From positions 2,480,001-2,544,000 of the forward strand of contig OY759723.1 in NCBI GenBank assembly GCA_963662575.1: a stretch of 64,000 nucleotides of DNA, in the 5' to 3' direction. Shown here piece by piece: positions 1 through 8,634 of this stretch. The translations under genes and the position numbers were made by a program. The stretch comes from Bin5 sp963662575 (lineage in GTDB: Bacteria > Chloroflexota > Anaerolineae > Caldilineales > Caldilineaceae). Under the pieces are notes generated by a model, which saw nothing but the letters and a program-made list of their open reading frames with translations, ran no database searches and was not told the origin of the DNA. Position 1 is the stretch's first letter. Every line of letters starts with the position of its first letter.

Positions 1-1380
1 CCACGGCTCGTCCATCGCATCGGTAACCTCGACATCAATGTACCCCTTGGCATGGCAACGGGCGTTTATGATCAGCTTCTCCCCGGTAGAGAAAAACGAC
101 TTTGTGCTGATGATCCCTTCGCGCAGCCCTGCATCCAATGATACGAAGCCATCGGCGCGTAATACGGCCAGCCCCAGCCCCTCGTTCAATGCATCGGGCG
201 GCCGGTCCGCCTCAGGTGTATCCAACCCTTGTGCTTTGCCCACGAACGCCCAGTCGTGGTGAAAATCAGCCCCGCCATAAAATATGTAACTCTTGTCGCC
301 CACGCGCACCGGCGGGATCACGGTATCCACCTGGAACGCATCCCAGGCCTCTTCGCCTCCGAGCGGAATCACCCAGGGGCCGTGCGGATAGTGGTGCCAT
401 TCAATGCCGTCGTGGCTGTAAACCAACTCGGTCTCCTTCGTGTTGTCAACCGTGTGAAATACCGGGAGCAGCCCACAGTGATAGCGACCAAGCCGGAAAT
501 AGGAGAGCGCGTAAAACTGGTCATCCAGATTGTGATAGGCGCCGGGCGCCAGCACCCTCTGCGCCGGCGACCAATCCAGCAGATTCTCGCTCTCCAGACG
601 GTAGACCGCCCGCTTTGGAATCCATCCAAACGGTTGTCCCGGGTAGTAGCGCGTAAACCACTGGTCGCCGGCCGGATTGCCCGTTTCGGCTGCGTAGTGC
701 CCGCGGCCATAGATCACATAACGCGCCCGTTCCTCATCATAGGAGAGCGACAACACATCTCCGCCCCAGATCAGGCTAACCGGATTGGATGGCTCCTGTG
801 TCCAGGTTATCCCGTCGCCGGAGTAAGCGATGCACAGGCCCAGCGAATGGGAATGCGTAATTGTGCTGCGCTTGGGAACGTTGATGTTCAGCTTCTCTGG
901 CAGGTAAGCCATTTTGTAGCGGCGTTGCGGATCCGGATCGGATGGATCGCGTATCACTGAAAGCGCGACCGGCGTGCCCTGCCGATCGTCCCAGGCAAGT
1001 CGGTTCGTGTTGCGTCCATCGACCGTGACCGCGCCCAGTTCGGGCTTGTGCCAATGTACGCCATCGTTGGATTCTGCGTAACTGAGTTTCGGTTTCCACA
1101 CAGCCTCCGCCCCGCCCTCGAAGCCCAGATTCGTGAAATCCATATACCAGCAACGAAATCGGCCATCTTCGTCGCGCAGCGCCGTCACCGTCGTGTTGAA
1201 ATGGGGCCATACCTCCCACGGCCGGTCGCGGCGGATGACCGGATTGGCGGCGTGCTTGGCGGCAACGTGGTGCGTGCGCTTGATATTCTTCACCCACTCC
1301 AGCATCGTATCATCCAGAAAATACTGGGTCTGATCGCCAATGCGCTCGAAATGGGTCTCCGGGTTGTAGCCAACAATCAT
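1..1380 (-). CDS. beta-propeller glycosidase-like protein, partial at left edge
   Basis: I translated this by hand from ATG at 1380; the frame stays open for 460 codons and runs off the left edge, so the C-terminus is missing. The protein opens MIVGYNPETHFERIGDQTQY and carries repeated blade-like stretches such as ESNDGVHWHKPELG, DPDPQRRYKMAY and GDGITWTQEPSNP, the pattern of five-bladed propellers of the GH32/GH43 fold group. Late in the protein VLRADGFVSLDAG closely matches a segment of the protein at 7033-8574, so the two are paralogues. It has no signal peptide. It starts 4 nt after the stop of the MalG-like permease at 1385 and is the last visible gene of locus A. A role in processing the imported oligosaccharide is inferred; I cannot assign a known family. 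Confidence 0.75.
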   Translation of the reverse strand, partial: MIVGYNPETHFERIGDQTQYFLDDTMLEWVKNIKRTHHVAAKHAANPVIRRDRPWEVWPHFNTTVTALRDEDGRFRCWYMDFTNLGFEGGAEAVWKPKLSYAESNDGVHWHKPELGAVTVDGRNTNRLAWDDRQGTPVALSVIRDPSDPDPQRRYKMAYLPEKLNINVPKRSTITHSHSLGLCIAYSGDGITWTQEPSNPVSLIWGGDVLSLSYDEERARYVIYGRGHYAAETGNPAGDQWFTRYYPGQPFGWIPKRAVYRLESENLLDWSPAQRVLAPGAYHNLDDQFYALSYFRLGRYHCGLLPVFHTVDNTKETELVYSHDGIEWHHYPHGPWVIPLGGEEAWDAFQVDTVIPPVRVGDKSYIFYGGADFHHDWAFVGKAQGLDTPEADRPPDALNEGLGLAVLRADGFVSLDAGLREGIISTKSFFSTGEKLIINARCHAKGYIDVEVTDAMDEPW

Positions 1381-1384
1381 TTCT

Positions 1385-2272
1385 CTATCCCTTCATGCCG
1401 GTTGTCGCGATACCTTCGACAAAGTAGCGCTGCAGAAAGAGGAAGGTTATTACGATCGGTATAACTGCCAGAAACGACCCCGCCGTAAGCGGGCCGTACT
1501 CGGTCCAGTAAAGCCCCATGAACTTGGTCAGTGTCAGGGAAATCGTGAACTTTTCCTCCGAATTGAGCACGATCAGCGGCCAGAAGAACCAGTTCCAATA
1601 GACCATCAGATTGAGGAGGCTCAACGCCCCAGCCGCAGACTTGGCCAGCGGCAGCGCGATCGACCAAAAGATTCTGAATTCACTGCAGCCGTCGAGACGG
1701 GCAGAGTCCAGCAACTCTGAGGGGACGCTGAACATGAACTGCCGCATCATAAAGACGCCAAAAGAGTTGTATAAGGAAGGAACGATCAACGCCGCATACG
1801 AATTCACCCAGCCGAGCGTAATGATCATAAGGTAGAGCGGGATCGAAATCACATAGAAGGGGAGCATCATCCCCGCCAGGCTGATGGTGAAGATCACATC
1901 TCGTCCACGGAACTCATACTTGCTGAAAACGAACCCCATCAGCGAGCTGCTGAAGACCGTCGCAGCAGTGATCACAACCGCAATATAGGCGGTGTTGATC
2001 AGGGAACGCAGCAGATGGGTTCGATTCCACACCTGCACAAAGTTGTCCAGGGTCAATTGCGAAGGCAGCCAGACCGTCGGAATGGCAATGATATCTGCTT
2101 GTGTCTTGAAAGAAGTGAGCACCATGAAGACGAACGGCACGATCATCACCAACGCCCCAAAAGTAACCAGGACGAACGAGAGCCAATATGCCGCGATCTC
2201 CCTGCCACGGCCGTCGCGCCATCGAAGCTGGTCTCGATATTGGGTCGATGCTGAATTCTGTTCTGAAGTCAT
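1385..2272 (-). CDS. CUT1 sugar ABC permease, MalG-like (locus A)
   Basis: Integral membrane permease of a carbohydrate ABC importer, 295 aa. Six hydrophobic segments can be read, starting with WLSFVLVTFGALVMIVPFVF after a short cytoplasmic tail. The ATPase-coupling EAA loop is present as SELLDSARLDGCSEFRIFW, followed by the LPLAKSAAG stretch, and the C-terminus YFVEGIATTGMKG is typical of MalG proteins. I chose ATG at 2272; an upstream in-frame extension would overlap the preceding permease gene and encode a non-conserved tail. It lies 43 nt after the MalF-like gene and 4 nt before the propeller gene, so one operon with the SBP at 3337-4797 is likely. No ATPase is present in this locus. Confidence 0.9.
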   Translation of the reverse strand: MTSEQNSASTQYRDQLRWRDGRGREIAAYWLSFVLVTFGALVMIVPFVFMVLTSFKTQADIIAIPTVWLPSQLTLDNFVQVWNRTHLLRSLINTAYIAVVITAATVFSSSLMGFVFSKYEFRGRDVIFTISLAGMMLPFYVISIPLYLMIITLGWVNSYAALIVPSLYNSFGVFMMRQFMFSVPSELLDSARLDGCSEFRIFWSIALPLAKSAAGALSLLNLMVYWNWFFWPLIVLNSEEKFTISLTLTKFMGLYWTEYGPLTAGSFLAVIPIVITFLFLQRYFVEGIATTGMKG

Positions 2273-2315
2273 TGCGATTAGTCGGCACTCAAAGAGGGAC
2301 ACTCGAGTGTGTCTA

Positions 2316-3242
2316 TCAATATTCCCATCGCGTGCGCATGACACGGAACTGGATGAGCGTCAGTCCGAATATCAGCAGAAACAGGATGACCGCCAACGTT
2401 GCCCCGTAGCTGTAGTTGAAGCCGCCGACTTCGGAAAAGGCGGTCAGGTAGAGCAGGATCGAGAACACCGTCGTAGCGCGCACCGGGCCGCCCACGACCT
2501 CTGTCGATCCCAGCGTCATGGCGTAGATCACGCCAAACTCCTGCAGGGCGGCAATTGTGCCGGTGACGACGATAAAAAGCATAACCGGCATCAACAATGG
2601 GAAAGTGATTCGCCAGAAGGTCTGCCAGGCTCCGGCGCCGTCGACCCGGGCGGAATCGAGCAGTTCGGAGGGAATCTGGTCCAGGCCGGCAAGGAAAAGG
2701 ATCACGTTGTACCCCAGCCGCGCCCATGCCGCCACCAGCGCTACGGTCAGTAGCGCACTCTTGGGGCTTGCCATCCAAGGTTGCGTTGGCAAGCCCAGGA
2801 TATCCAGTAGCGCGTTGACGGAGCCGAACTGGGGTTGGAAAAGCACGCGCATCAGCAGACCGGAAACAACAGCCGGTACGATGTAAGGAAGAAAGTAGGC
2901 CAGGCGCAACGTAGGCTGGGCGCGCCGGTGATTCCTGATCAGCACCGCAACGAACAGCCCCAGCACTGTACTGATGACGACAAGCTCGGCGCTGAAAACA
3001 ATCGTGCGCCACAACGAATCCAGTACAAGCGTGTCTTTGACCAGGGCGAACTCGTAATGGGAAAGGCCGACAAACTTCTGCTGCCAGATCGGCTTCAAAC
3101 CACGCCAGTTGAACAGGCTCAGGACGATGGAGTAGGCCATCGGCCACAGCCTGAAGCCGCCGTAGAAGATCACGAGGAACAGCAGCGAACCATAGACCAT
3201 GGCCTGCTGTCCCTGGCGCACGCCAAGGACGTTGAGACGCAT
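2316..3242 (-). CDS. CUT1 sugar ABC permease, MalF-like (locus A)
   Basis: Permease subunit of 308 aa that would pair with the MalG-like protein encoded next. Its first membrane segment is MVYGSLLFLVIFYGGFRLWP, and the EAA loop reads SELLDSARVDGAGAWQTFW followed by RITFPLL. Length and layout match UgpA/LacF-type permeases with six membrane segments and no large periplasmic loop. It begins with ATG at 3242, 94 nt after the SBP gene stop; that gap holds a strong stem-loop (3282-3327). The substrate is unknown; the neighbours suggest an oligosaccharide. Confidence 0.9.
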   Translation of the reverse strand: MRLNVLGVRQGQQAMVYGSLLFLVIFYGGFRLWPMAYSIVLSLFNWRGLKPIWQQKFVGLSHYEFALVKDTLVLDSLWRTIVFSAELVVISTVLGLFVAVLIRNHRRAQPTLRLAYFLPYIVPAVVSGLLMRVLFQPQFGSVNALLDILGLPTQPWMASPKSALLTVALVAAWARLGYNVILFLAGLDQIPSELLDSARVDGAGAWQTFWRITFPLLMPVMLFIVVTGTIAALQEFGVIYAMTLGSTEVVGGPVRATTVFSILLYLTAFSEVGGFNYSYGATLAVILFLLIFGLTLIQFRVMRTRWEY

Positions 3243-3281
3243 GCGTTTCTCCAGTGGAAAGGGAGGGGGCTAACCCGGTAG

Positions 3282-3327
3282 GCCCGCGGCGGGTGACCAG
3301 CACGGAGGCTGGCCGCTCGCCGCGGGC
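3282..3327 (-). promoter_or_regulatory. intercistronic stem-loop after SBP gene A
   Basis: A perfect 10-bp stem GCCCGCGGCG/CGCCGCGGGC (3282-3291 with 3318-3327) encloses a second 5-bp stem CCAGC/GCTGG (3297-3301 with 3308-3312). It starts 9 nt after the SBP stop codon and ends 39 nt before the MalF start. There is no T-run after it on the minus strand, so an mRNA 3'-end protector or partial terminator is more likely than a simple terminator. Confidence 0.7.
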
Positions 3328-3336
3328 ACTTCCAGT

Positions 3337-4797
3337 CTAGGAGAATGGATAGGCGATCTGCCCCGAACTCCACGCCTCAAGCGTGGACAGATCGGCTGGC
3401 GGCGTATAGTCCGGCTCAAAGACGATGAACGGTGTGCCGGCATTCTGCTCCATCACGACCGCCATCTCGGTCTGAGACGCGGCGATCGCGTCATCGATCG
3501 ACGTGCCCTGAAGCAGAGACTCCAGCGCCGTCTTGGCAATCTCGCGTTGGCGCGGGAATTCTTCGCCGCCGAATGGCGCACGGTAGGGAGCCGTCAGCAT
3601 GAATGTCTGGATCTTGGGCGCCTGGAACTCCGGCCACTCGCGCACAGCCAGCTTCGAGGGGACCGCGGCCGAGCTTACGGCCCATCTGCCCATGAACTCG
3701 TCATCGCCGTACAGGTAGCGCAGGAGCGCATTGGAGGCTTCCTTCTCATCGTCGCTGGCGAACTGGTTCACGGTATAGCCGAAACCCAGATCATCGGCGA
3801 CACCCCACCAGCCGTTGTCTGGCCGGTCGGCAGCCAGAGGCGTCGGGAAGACGCCAAACTCCAGGTCGGGGAACTGGTTCGTGAAGGTGCCAACCAGCCA
3901 ACCCTTGTTGACCGTCATCGCCGCCCGGTTAGTCGGGAACGCCTCCAGATAGGGTGGCATCTTGGGACTATCCACCTTCTCCTCCAGAATCGCGCGGATG
4001 TAGAATTCCATGAACTTACGCCATCCGGTCGAGTCGAAGACCCGCCCCAGCTCGCGGTTATAGTGGTAGCCGCCGTGCTGACCCGGCCAGTCACGTGCGA
4101 TGCGGAATGCTTCGGCATGCATGGAAAGGCCGGCTACTATCACATCTCCGTTGTCGTCCCACTGCGTAAGCATCTTGGCGATTTCGAGCATTTCATCCCA
4201 GGTGCGGGGTACATCTTCATCGGTCAAACCGCCCTCTTGCCACAGCGTCTTGTTGTAGAATGCGCCCGTCATCAGTGAGCCGGGCGGGATGATATAGGTG
4301 TCCCCTTCCCAGTAAAGCGCCTCCTGAAAACCAAAGGTCTCACGCAGCCAGTCCGCCTCAAAGTACTTGTCCGACAGCGGCTCCAGCAGGCCGTCGCGCA
4401 TGAACGAAGGCAGCGGGCTGAAGATGGTCGGCTGCCCCTGGCGGCCCAGTAGTGCAGTTCGGTTCTTATCGTTCATCTCTCGGTTGGGGAAAACCCGCAG
4501 TTCGACCGAAACGCCCGGGTTGGCCTCCCGGAAACGCTCGATTCCGGCTCGGATCACGTTGCCTACAGTCGTGTCATGATCGGTATGCGTCCACCATTCC
4601 AGCTCTGCGCTAAAGCCCGCAGGAAGCAGCGCCGCCGGATGATCGCTGACCACCGCGGGCGCGGCAGGCTGCTCCTCCGGCGTAGATACGGGAGCGCAAG
4701 CCCCCAGCACAGCAGCGCCAACCGCTGCCCCACCGCCTAACTTGAGAAGATCGCGGCGATTCAACAGACCGTCTTTCCTGGCATGATTCTGGGACAT
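3337..4797 (-). CDS. extracellular solute-binding lipoprotein, family 1 (locus A)
   Basis: Sugar-binding protein of a CUT1 importer, 486 aa. The N-terminus has a twin-arginine motif (NRRDLLKLGG) and a lipobox LGAC near residues 31-34, so it is likely Tat-exported and anchored as a lipoprotein. The mature part has the usual SBP layout, with ELEWWTHTDHD near the start and a central WWGVADDLGFGYTVN stretch. ATG at 4797 has a strong ribosome site (AAGGAGG about 7 nt upstream). It is the first gene of locus A (SBP-MalF-MalG-propeller). The 136-nt gap upstream, after the OppF gene, shows no convincing sigma-70 promoter. Confidence 0.92.
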   Translation of the reverse strand: MSQNHARKDGLLNRRDLLKLGGGAAVGAAVLGACAPVSTPEEQPAAPAVVSDHPAALLPAGFSAELEWWTHTDHDTTVGNVIRAGIERFREANPGVSVELRVFPNREMNDKNRTALLGRQGQPTIFSPLPSFMRDGLLEPLSDKYFEADWLRETFGFQEALYWEGDTYIIPPGSLMTGAFYNKTLWQEGGLTDEDVPRTWDEMLEIAKMLTQWDDNGDVIVAGLSMHAEAFRIARDWPGQHGGYHYNRELGRVFDSTGWRKFMEFYIRAILEEKVDSPKMPPYLEAFPTNRAAMTVNKGWLVGTFTNQFPDLEFGVFPTPLAADRPDNGWWGVADDLGFGYTVNQFASDDEKEASNALLRYLYGDDEFMGRWAVSSAAVPSKLAVREWPEFQAPKIQTFMLTAPYRAPFGGEEFPRQREIAKTALESLLQGTSIDDAIAASQTEMAVVMEQNAGTPFIVFEPDYTPPADLSTLEAWSSGQIAYPFS

Positions 4798-4933
4798 TTG
4801 AATCCTCCTTTTGGATACAAGCCAACCGTTTCCATTTAGACGCGTTGAAGAAAAAGATTATGTTGTAGTTAAGTTGTCGCCCCGCCGGTCGTGGCAAAAG
4901 AGGAATAGCGTTGGTTCTTGAGGTGATTTCGCA

Positions 4934-5947
4934 TCAAACCAGTATGCACGCAGCACGATGCCCCCTGCCCATCTCGCGCAGTTCCGGCTCCGTTTCGGCG
5001 CACTCCGGCTGAACCAAGGGACAGCGGCTCTGGAAGACACAGCCGGCCGGCAGGTCGATCGGACTGGGGACATCGCCTTCCAGCCGGATACGCTGGCGTG
5101 TGCGGGCCGCAGTCGGGTCGGTGATTGGTACCGCCGACAACAGCGCCTGCGTATAGGGATGGAGCGCATTGTCAAAAAGCTCGTCGCAGTCGGCAATTTC
5201 TACGATCCGGCCCAGGTACATCACGGCCACGCGGTCGGCGATGTGGCGCACCATGCGCAAATCATGCGAAATGAAGAGATAGGTCAAGCCCATCTGCTCG
5301 CGCAGCCTTTCAAGCAGGTTGATCAACTGACCCTGGATCGAGACATCCATCGAGGAGATCGGTTCATCCGCAACCAGGAAATTCGGTGTGACCGCCAGCG
5401 CGCGCGCCAGCGCGATACGCTGCTGCTGTCCTCCGCTGAACTCGTGCGGGTAGCGGTTGCGCAAGCCGGGATTCAACCCCACCGTCTGCAGAAGCTCACT
5501 CACTCGATCTTCCAACTCGCTTCCGCTCGCCATCTTGTGAATGACAATGGGCTCCGCAATCGCCTGGCCAATTGGCATGCGCGGGTCCAGTGAAGAATAC
5601 GGGTCCTGAAACACAATCTGCATCTTGCGTCTCAGGGTGCGCAGCTCCCCCATCTTGAGTTCCTGAATATTGGCGCCTTCGAAAAGGATCTGGCCGCTTG
5701 TCGGCGAGTAGAGATTGAGGATCGTCTGCCCAAGAGTCGACTTGCCGCAGCCGCTCTCTCCAACCAGCCCCAGCACCTCGCCGCGACGTATTTTCAAGTT
5801 GACTTTTTCGACCGCGCGCAGGGTCGCCCTGCGACTTAAAAGCCCAGGGCGGGGTCCGGGAAAGTATTTGCAAAGTTCCCGCGTCTCGACAAGGTTGTCT
5901 TCCTGCGTCTCCATTGGGGTCGTTCCATTACTCGGAGGAGAGATCAT
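4934..5947 (-). CDS. Opp-type ABC transporter ATPase, OppF-like (locus B)
   Basis: Cytoplasmic ATPase of an oligopeptide/oligosaccharide importer, 337 aa. Walker A GESGCGKST is at residues 63-71, the signature FSGGQQ at 170-175, Walker B LVADEP at 191-196 and the H-loop His near 228. The C-terminal AGCVFQSRCPLVQPEC is the conserved cysteine motif of OppD/OppF proteins. After Walker B it reads PISSMD where most relatives have PVSALD. ATG at 5947 follows the OppD stop by 10 nt, and the ribosome site (GAGGAG) overlaps that stop, so translation is probably coupled. It would form a heterodimeric motor with OppD and drive the locus B permeases. Confidence 0.92.
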   Translation of the reverse strand: MISPPSNGTTPMETQEDNLVETRELCKYFPGPRPGLLSRRATLRAVEKVNLKIRRGEVLGLVGESGCGKSTLGQTILNLYSPTSGQILFEGANIQELKMGELRTLRRKMQIVFQDPYSSLDPRMPIGQAIAEPIVIHKMASGSELEDRVSELLQTVGLNPGLRNRYPHEFSGGQQQRIALARALAVTPNFLVADEPISSMDVSIQGQLINLLERLREQMGLTYLFISHDLRMVRHIADRVAVMYLGRIVEIADCDELFDNALHPYTQALLSAVPITDPTAARTRQRIRLEGDVPSPIDLPAGCVFQSRCPLVQPECAETEPELREMGRGHRAACILV

Positions 5948-5957
5948 TTCACACTCC

Positions 5958-6941
5958 TCAGTCTTCGATGTTCAGAGGATGCCAGCAGGCCACGAGCCCG
6001 TCACTGCCGGTTCGTTCCAGCGTCGGCATCTCTTCCACACAGCGCTCAGTCGCGTATTCGCAGCGCGGGTGAAAGGCGCATCCCGAGGGCATACGCGCCA
6101 TATTCGGGGGCATGCCCTCGATCGTCCTCAGACTCTCCTGTCTGCGCTCGTCCAGCGTGGGCATTGAGTCCAGCAATCCGGCCGTGTACGGGTGCCTCGG
6201 CCTCAGAAACAGTTCCTCAACCATCGCCTCTTCCACTACTTGACCCGCGTACATCACCAACACGCGGTCGCATAGCTCGGCCACCACGCCCAGATCATGG
6301 GTAATCCAGAGCACGGATTTCCCGACATCCGCATTCAGGTCCAGGATCAGGTCAAGCAGTTGCGCCTGAATCGTCACGTCAAGCGCGGTGGTGGGCTCAT
6401 CTGCGATCAGCAGATCCGGATTGCAGCAAATCGCAATTGCGATCATCACACGCTGGCGCATTCCGCCGCTGAACTGGTGGGGGTAATCGTCGAGCCGCTG
6501 CTCTGCCGCCGGTATGCCGACCTGGTCCAGAATCTCGACGGCGTGCTGGGAGGCCTCCGTCCTGTCCATTCCCATGTGCCGCTGCATCGTTTCGGCAATC
6601 TGGTCGCCGACTTTCATCGTCGGGTTGAGCGCGGTCGATGCATCCTGGAAGATCATGCCCATCTGCACCGAACGGCGCGAACGCAATGTCCGATCGTCCA
6701 GCTGCAGCAGGTCCTCTCCACCCAATCGGATGGAGCCCCCGACGATGCGGCCGGGCGGATTCGGCACCAACCCCATGATCGAGAGCGCGGTCATCGTCTT
6801 GCCGCAGCCGCTCTCTCCGACCAGCCCAACCGTCTCGCCGCGATCGACGTGAAATGAGACCGCGTTCACCGGTTTCAGCACACCCTCTTTGGTAAACAGG
6901 TGGGTCTCCAACTCCTCGACTTGCAGCAGCGCCTCCGACAT
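5958..6941 (-). CDS. Opp-type ABC transporter ATPase, OppD-like (locus B)
   Basis: ATPase of 327 aa of the OppD/DppD type. Walker A GESGCGKT is at residues 42-49, signature FSGGMRQR at 157-164 and Walker B LLIADEP at 177-183, followed by TTALDVTIQAQ typical of OppD. The C-terminal PSGCAFHPRCEYATERC motif is present. It sits between the propeller gene (7033-8574) and OppF, 91 nt after the former. Together the locus encodes a complete importer: SBP, OppB, OppC, OppD and OppF. Confidence 0.92.
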   Translation of the reverse strand: MSEALLQVEELETHLFTKEGVLKPVNAVSFHVDRGETVGLVGESGCGKTMTALSIMGLVPNPPGRIVGGSIRLGGEDLLQLDDRTLRSRRSVQMGMIFQDASTALNPTMKVGDQIAETMQRHMGMDRTEASQHAVEILDQVGIPAAEQRLDDYPHQFSGGMRQRVMIAIAICCNPDLLIADEPTTALDVTIQAQLLDLILDLNADVGKSVLWITHDLGVVAELCDRVLVMYAGQVVEEAMVEELFLRPRHPYTAGLLDSMPTLDERRQESLRTIEGMPPNMARMPSGCAFHPRCEYATERCVEEMPTLERTGSDGLVACWHPLNIED

Positions 6942-7032
6942 GGTTTCCCCATCCGCTCCGTCTGTTGTGCCGGCCTCCTGTTGCAGGCCGCAGTGTTAAA
7001 CCTGAGTCCGCCTCCAACTACAGCGGTTCCTG

Positions 7033-8574
7033 CTATCCCTCCTCAAACCAGAAGGAGTAGACATTCGCGTTGCGCAACTTGAAGCGCAGACGTACCTCCT
7101 GCCCTTCTTGCAGCCCCGCTTCACCTTGCGACCAGATCACCCGCGCATCCGTCTGATCCCCGTTCACCGGCAGTGAAGTTGCCAGCTCCGACCCGTCTGC
7201 GCCGAGGACCTGTGCCCTCAGTTCCCCCACAGCAGCGTCCACATTGACATGCAAATAACGCCCGCTCCACCGAAACGGTTTCGTGATCAGTTCCCCTTCT
7301 TCCTCCCCCGCGTCCAGCGAAACGAAGCCGTCGCGCCGCAGCACCGCCAGACAGACCGCGCCCTGGTCCCGAAACTTCAAACTCGCGATTGCATACGAGC
7401 GGATGCCCGTGTAGTAAAACCAGAGTTCCTCCCCGCGCGGCACGGGCTCGGCCGGTTGGCCCAGGCAAAGGGTATCGTATGCGCCGCTGTCGAGACGCGA
7501 AGGGGTGAGAAAGGGCTGCCTGTCGCCCACTCGCTCCCAGGACCGCAGATCGCGGCTGCTCAACATCTGAATGTGCCATATGCCTGTCCAATCACCCCCG
7601 CGTCGAACGGTCGCAAGGATCGGTTCCGGCAGGTCCATTTCGTCGAAATCGGGCCACTCTTTGGGTACGCGTGCGCTGCGGTAAAACATCATCGCCAGAC
7701 CCACATACAGCCCTTCGTAGCGGAACACAGACAGGTTGTAGACCTGGGCATTGTACGTTTCGGGAACGTTGAACTCGGGCTGGCGGCGCGTGGGGTCGGC
7801 CAGTGTCTCTTCGATGGCCAGTCGTCCGATCTCCTGGTCCCGTTCATCGGCGAAAAAGCGCATTTCCGGGGCGGTCCAATTGGCGAAGTCCGTGCTAGTG
7901 CTCAGCGACGCCGCCCTGCTGTTGTGGCCGGCCTCGTCGCCGGGAATGTGCGGAGCGTCCGGCGGTAGGAAGATCGGGCCGGCATGCTTGGTCTTGAGGA
8001 TGAAGAGTCGCTCCTGCTCATCAAAGTACAGGGTGTGCGTATCCTGGCTTGGTACGGCCGGTACCTCGTCCAGCCCTGTCCAACGCATCCCGTCCGGCGA
8101 GACGGCAAAGCCGACGTCGTGGGTCCGGGAACCAAAGGTTGCCGACTTGTAACGGCGGGCGGGATCCGGATCGACCGGATCATAGACGACGGTTGCCGGC
8201 CCTTCCCTGTGGCCCCGCAGCGCGTAGTCCACAAAGTGATTCGCACGCGAGCCGCGGTATTCGACCTGGTTCATCACCGGTTTGTACCAGTGCAGGCCGT
8301 CATCGCTCTCAAAGTAACCGCTTGCATTGATTGTGGTTGGAGAACTGCACCACAGTTGCCACACATTGCGGTCTGCATCCCAGATCGGCGCGCTGTGCGT
8401 CTGGATCGAGTGCTGCTCGCGGCCCGACAGCCCCGCCTCCGGGCGGATTACCGCTCCCTTCTTGTCCGGCTGATGCACCGTTCTGCTCAGCCCTTCAAGG
8501 CTCTCGATTCCGTGATCATCAAGGAAGAGCTGGCGTTGGCCGCTGGGAACATGATTAGTATCCTCGTTGTTCAT
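7033..8574 (-). CDS. beta-propeller glycosidase-like protein of unknown function
   Basis: Soluble protein of 513 aa with no signal peptide. It shows blade-like repeats (FESDDGLHWYKP, SPDGMRWTGLDEVP, STSTDFANWTAPE), a DPDPARRYKSATF segment, and a C-terminal beta-sandwich-like part containing RRDGFVSLDAG and VRLRFKLRNANVYSFWF. The fold resembles GH32/GH43 propellers, but I see no family-defining catalytic motif and make no assignment. It is a paralogue of the partial protein at 1-1380. ATG at 8574 has a GGAGG ribosome site about 9 nt upstream. It is inserted between OppC and OppD of locus B, suggesting it acts on the imported compound. A sugar-active enzyme is inferred. Confidence 0.8.
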   Translation of the reverse strand: MNNEDTNHVPSGQRQLFLDDHGIESLEGLSRTVHQPDKKGAVIRPEAGLSGREQHSIQTHSAPIWDADRNVWQLWCSSPTTINASGYFESDDGLHWYKPVMNQVEYRGSRANHFVDYALRGHREGPATVVYDPVDPDPARRYKSATFGSRTHDVGFAVSPDGMRWTGLDEVPAVPSQDTHTLYFDEQERLFILKTKHAGPIFLPPDAPHIPGDEAGHNSRAASLSTSTDFANWTAPEMRFFADERDQEIGRLAIEETLADPTRRQPEFNVPETYNAQVYNLSVFRYEGLYVGLAMMFYRSARVPKEWPDFDEMDLPEPILATVRRGGDWTGIWHIQMLSSRDLRSWERVGDRQPFLTPSRLDSGAYDTLCLGQPAEPVPRGEELWFYYTGIRSYAIASLKFRDQGAVCLAVLRRDGFVSLDAGEEEGELITKPFRWSGRYLHVNVDAAVGELRAQVLGADGSELATSLPVNGDQTDARVIWSQGEAGLQEGQEVRLRFKLRNANVYSFWFEEG

Positions 8575-8634
8575 CTAGAGCGTCCTCCAGTCGTAGCGAT
8601 GTAGCTTCTCTTTCCTCTGCACTCTTTCCTCAAG

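Noticed and set aside
138..960. Plus-strand open frames in the first kilobase
   Set aside because: They are shadows of the minus-strand propeller gene, which has a coherent protein pattern across 1-1380; the plus-strand translations are Arg/Pro-rich and lack ribosome sites.
2008..2030. tRNA T-loop-like GGTTCGATTCC
   Set aside because: It is inside the MalG-like coding region and no cloverleaf or acceptor stem can be drawn around it.
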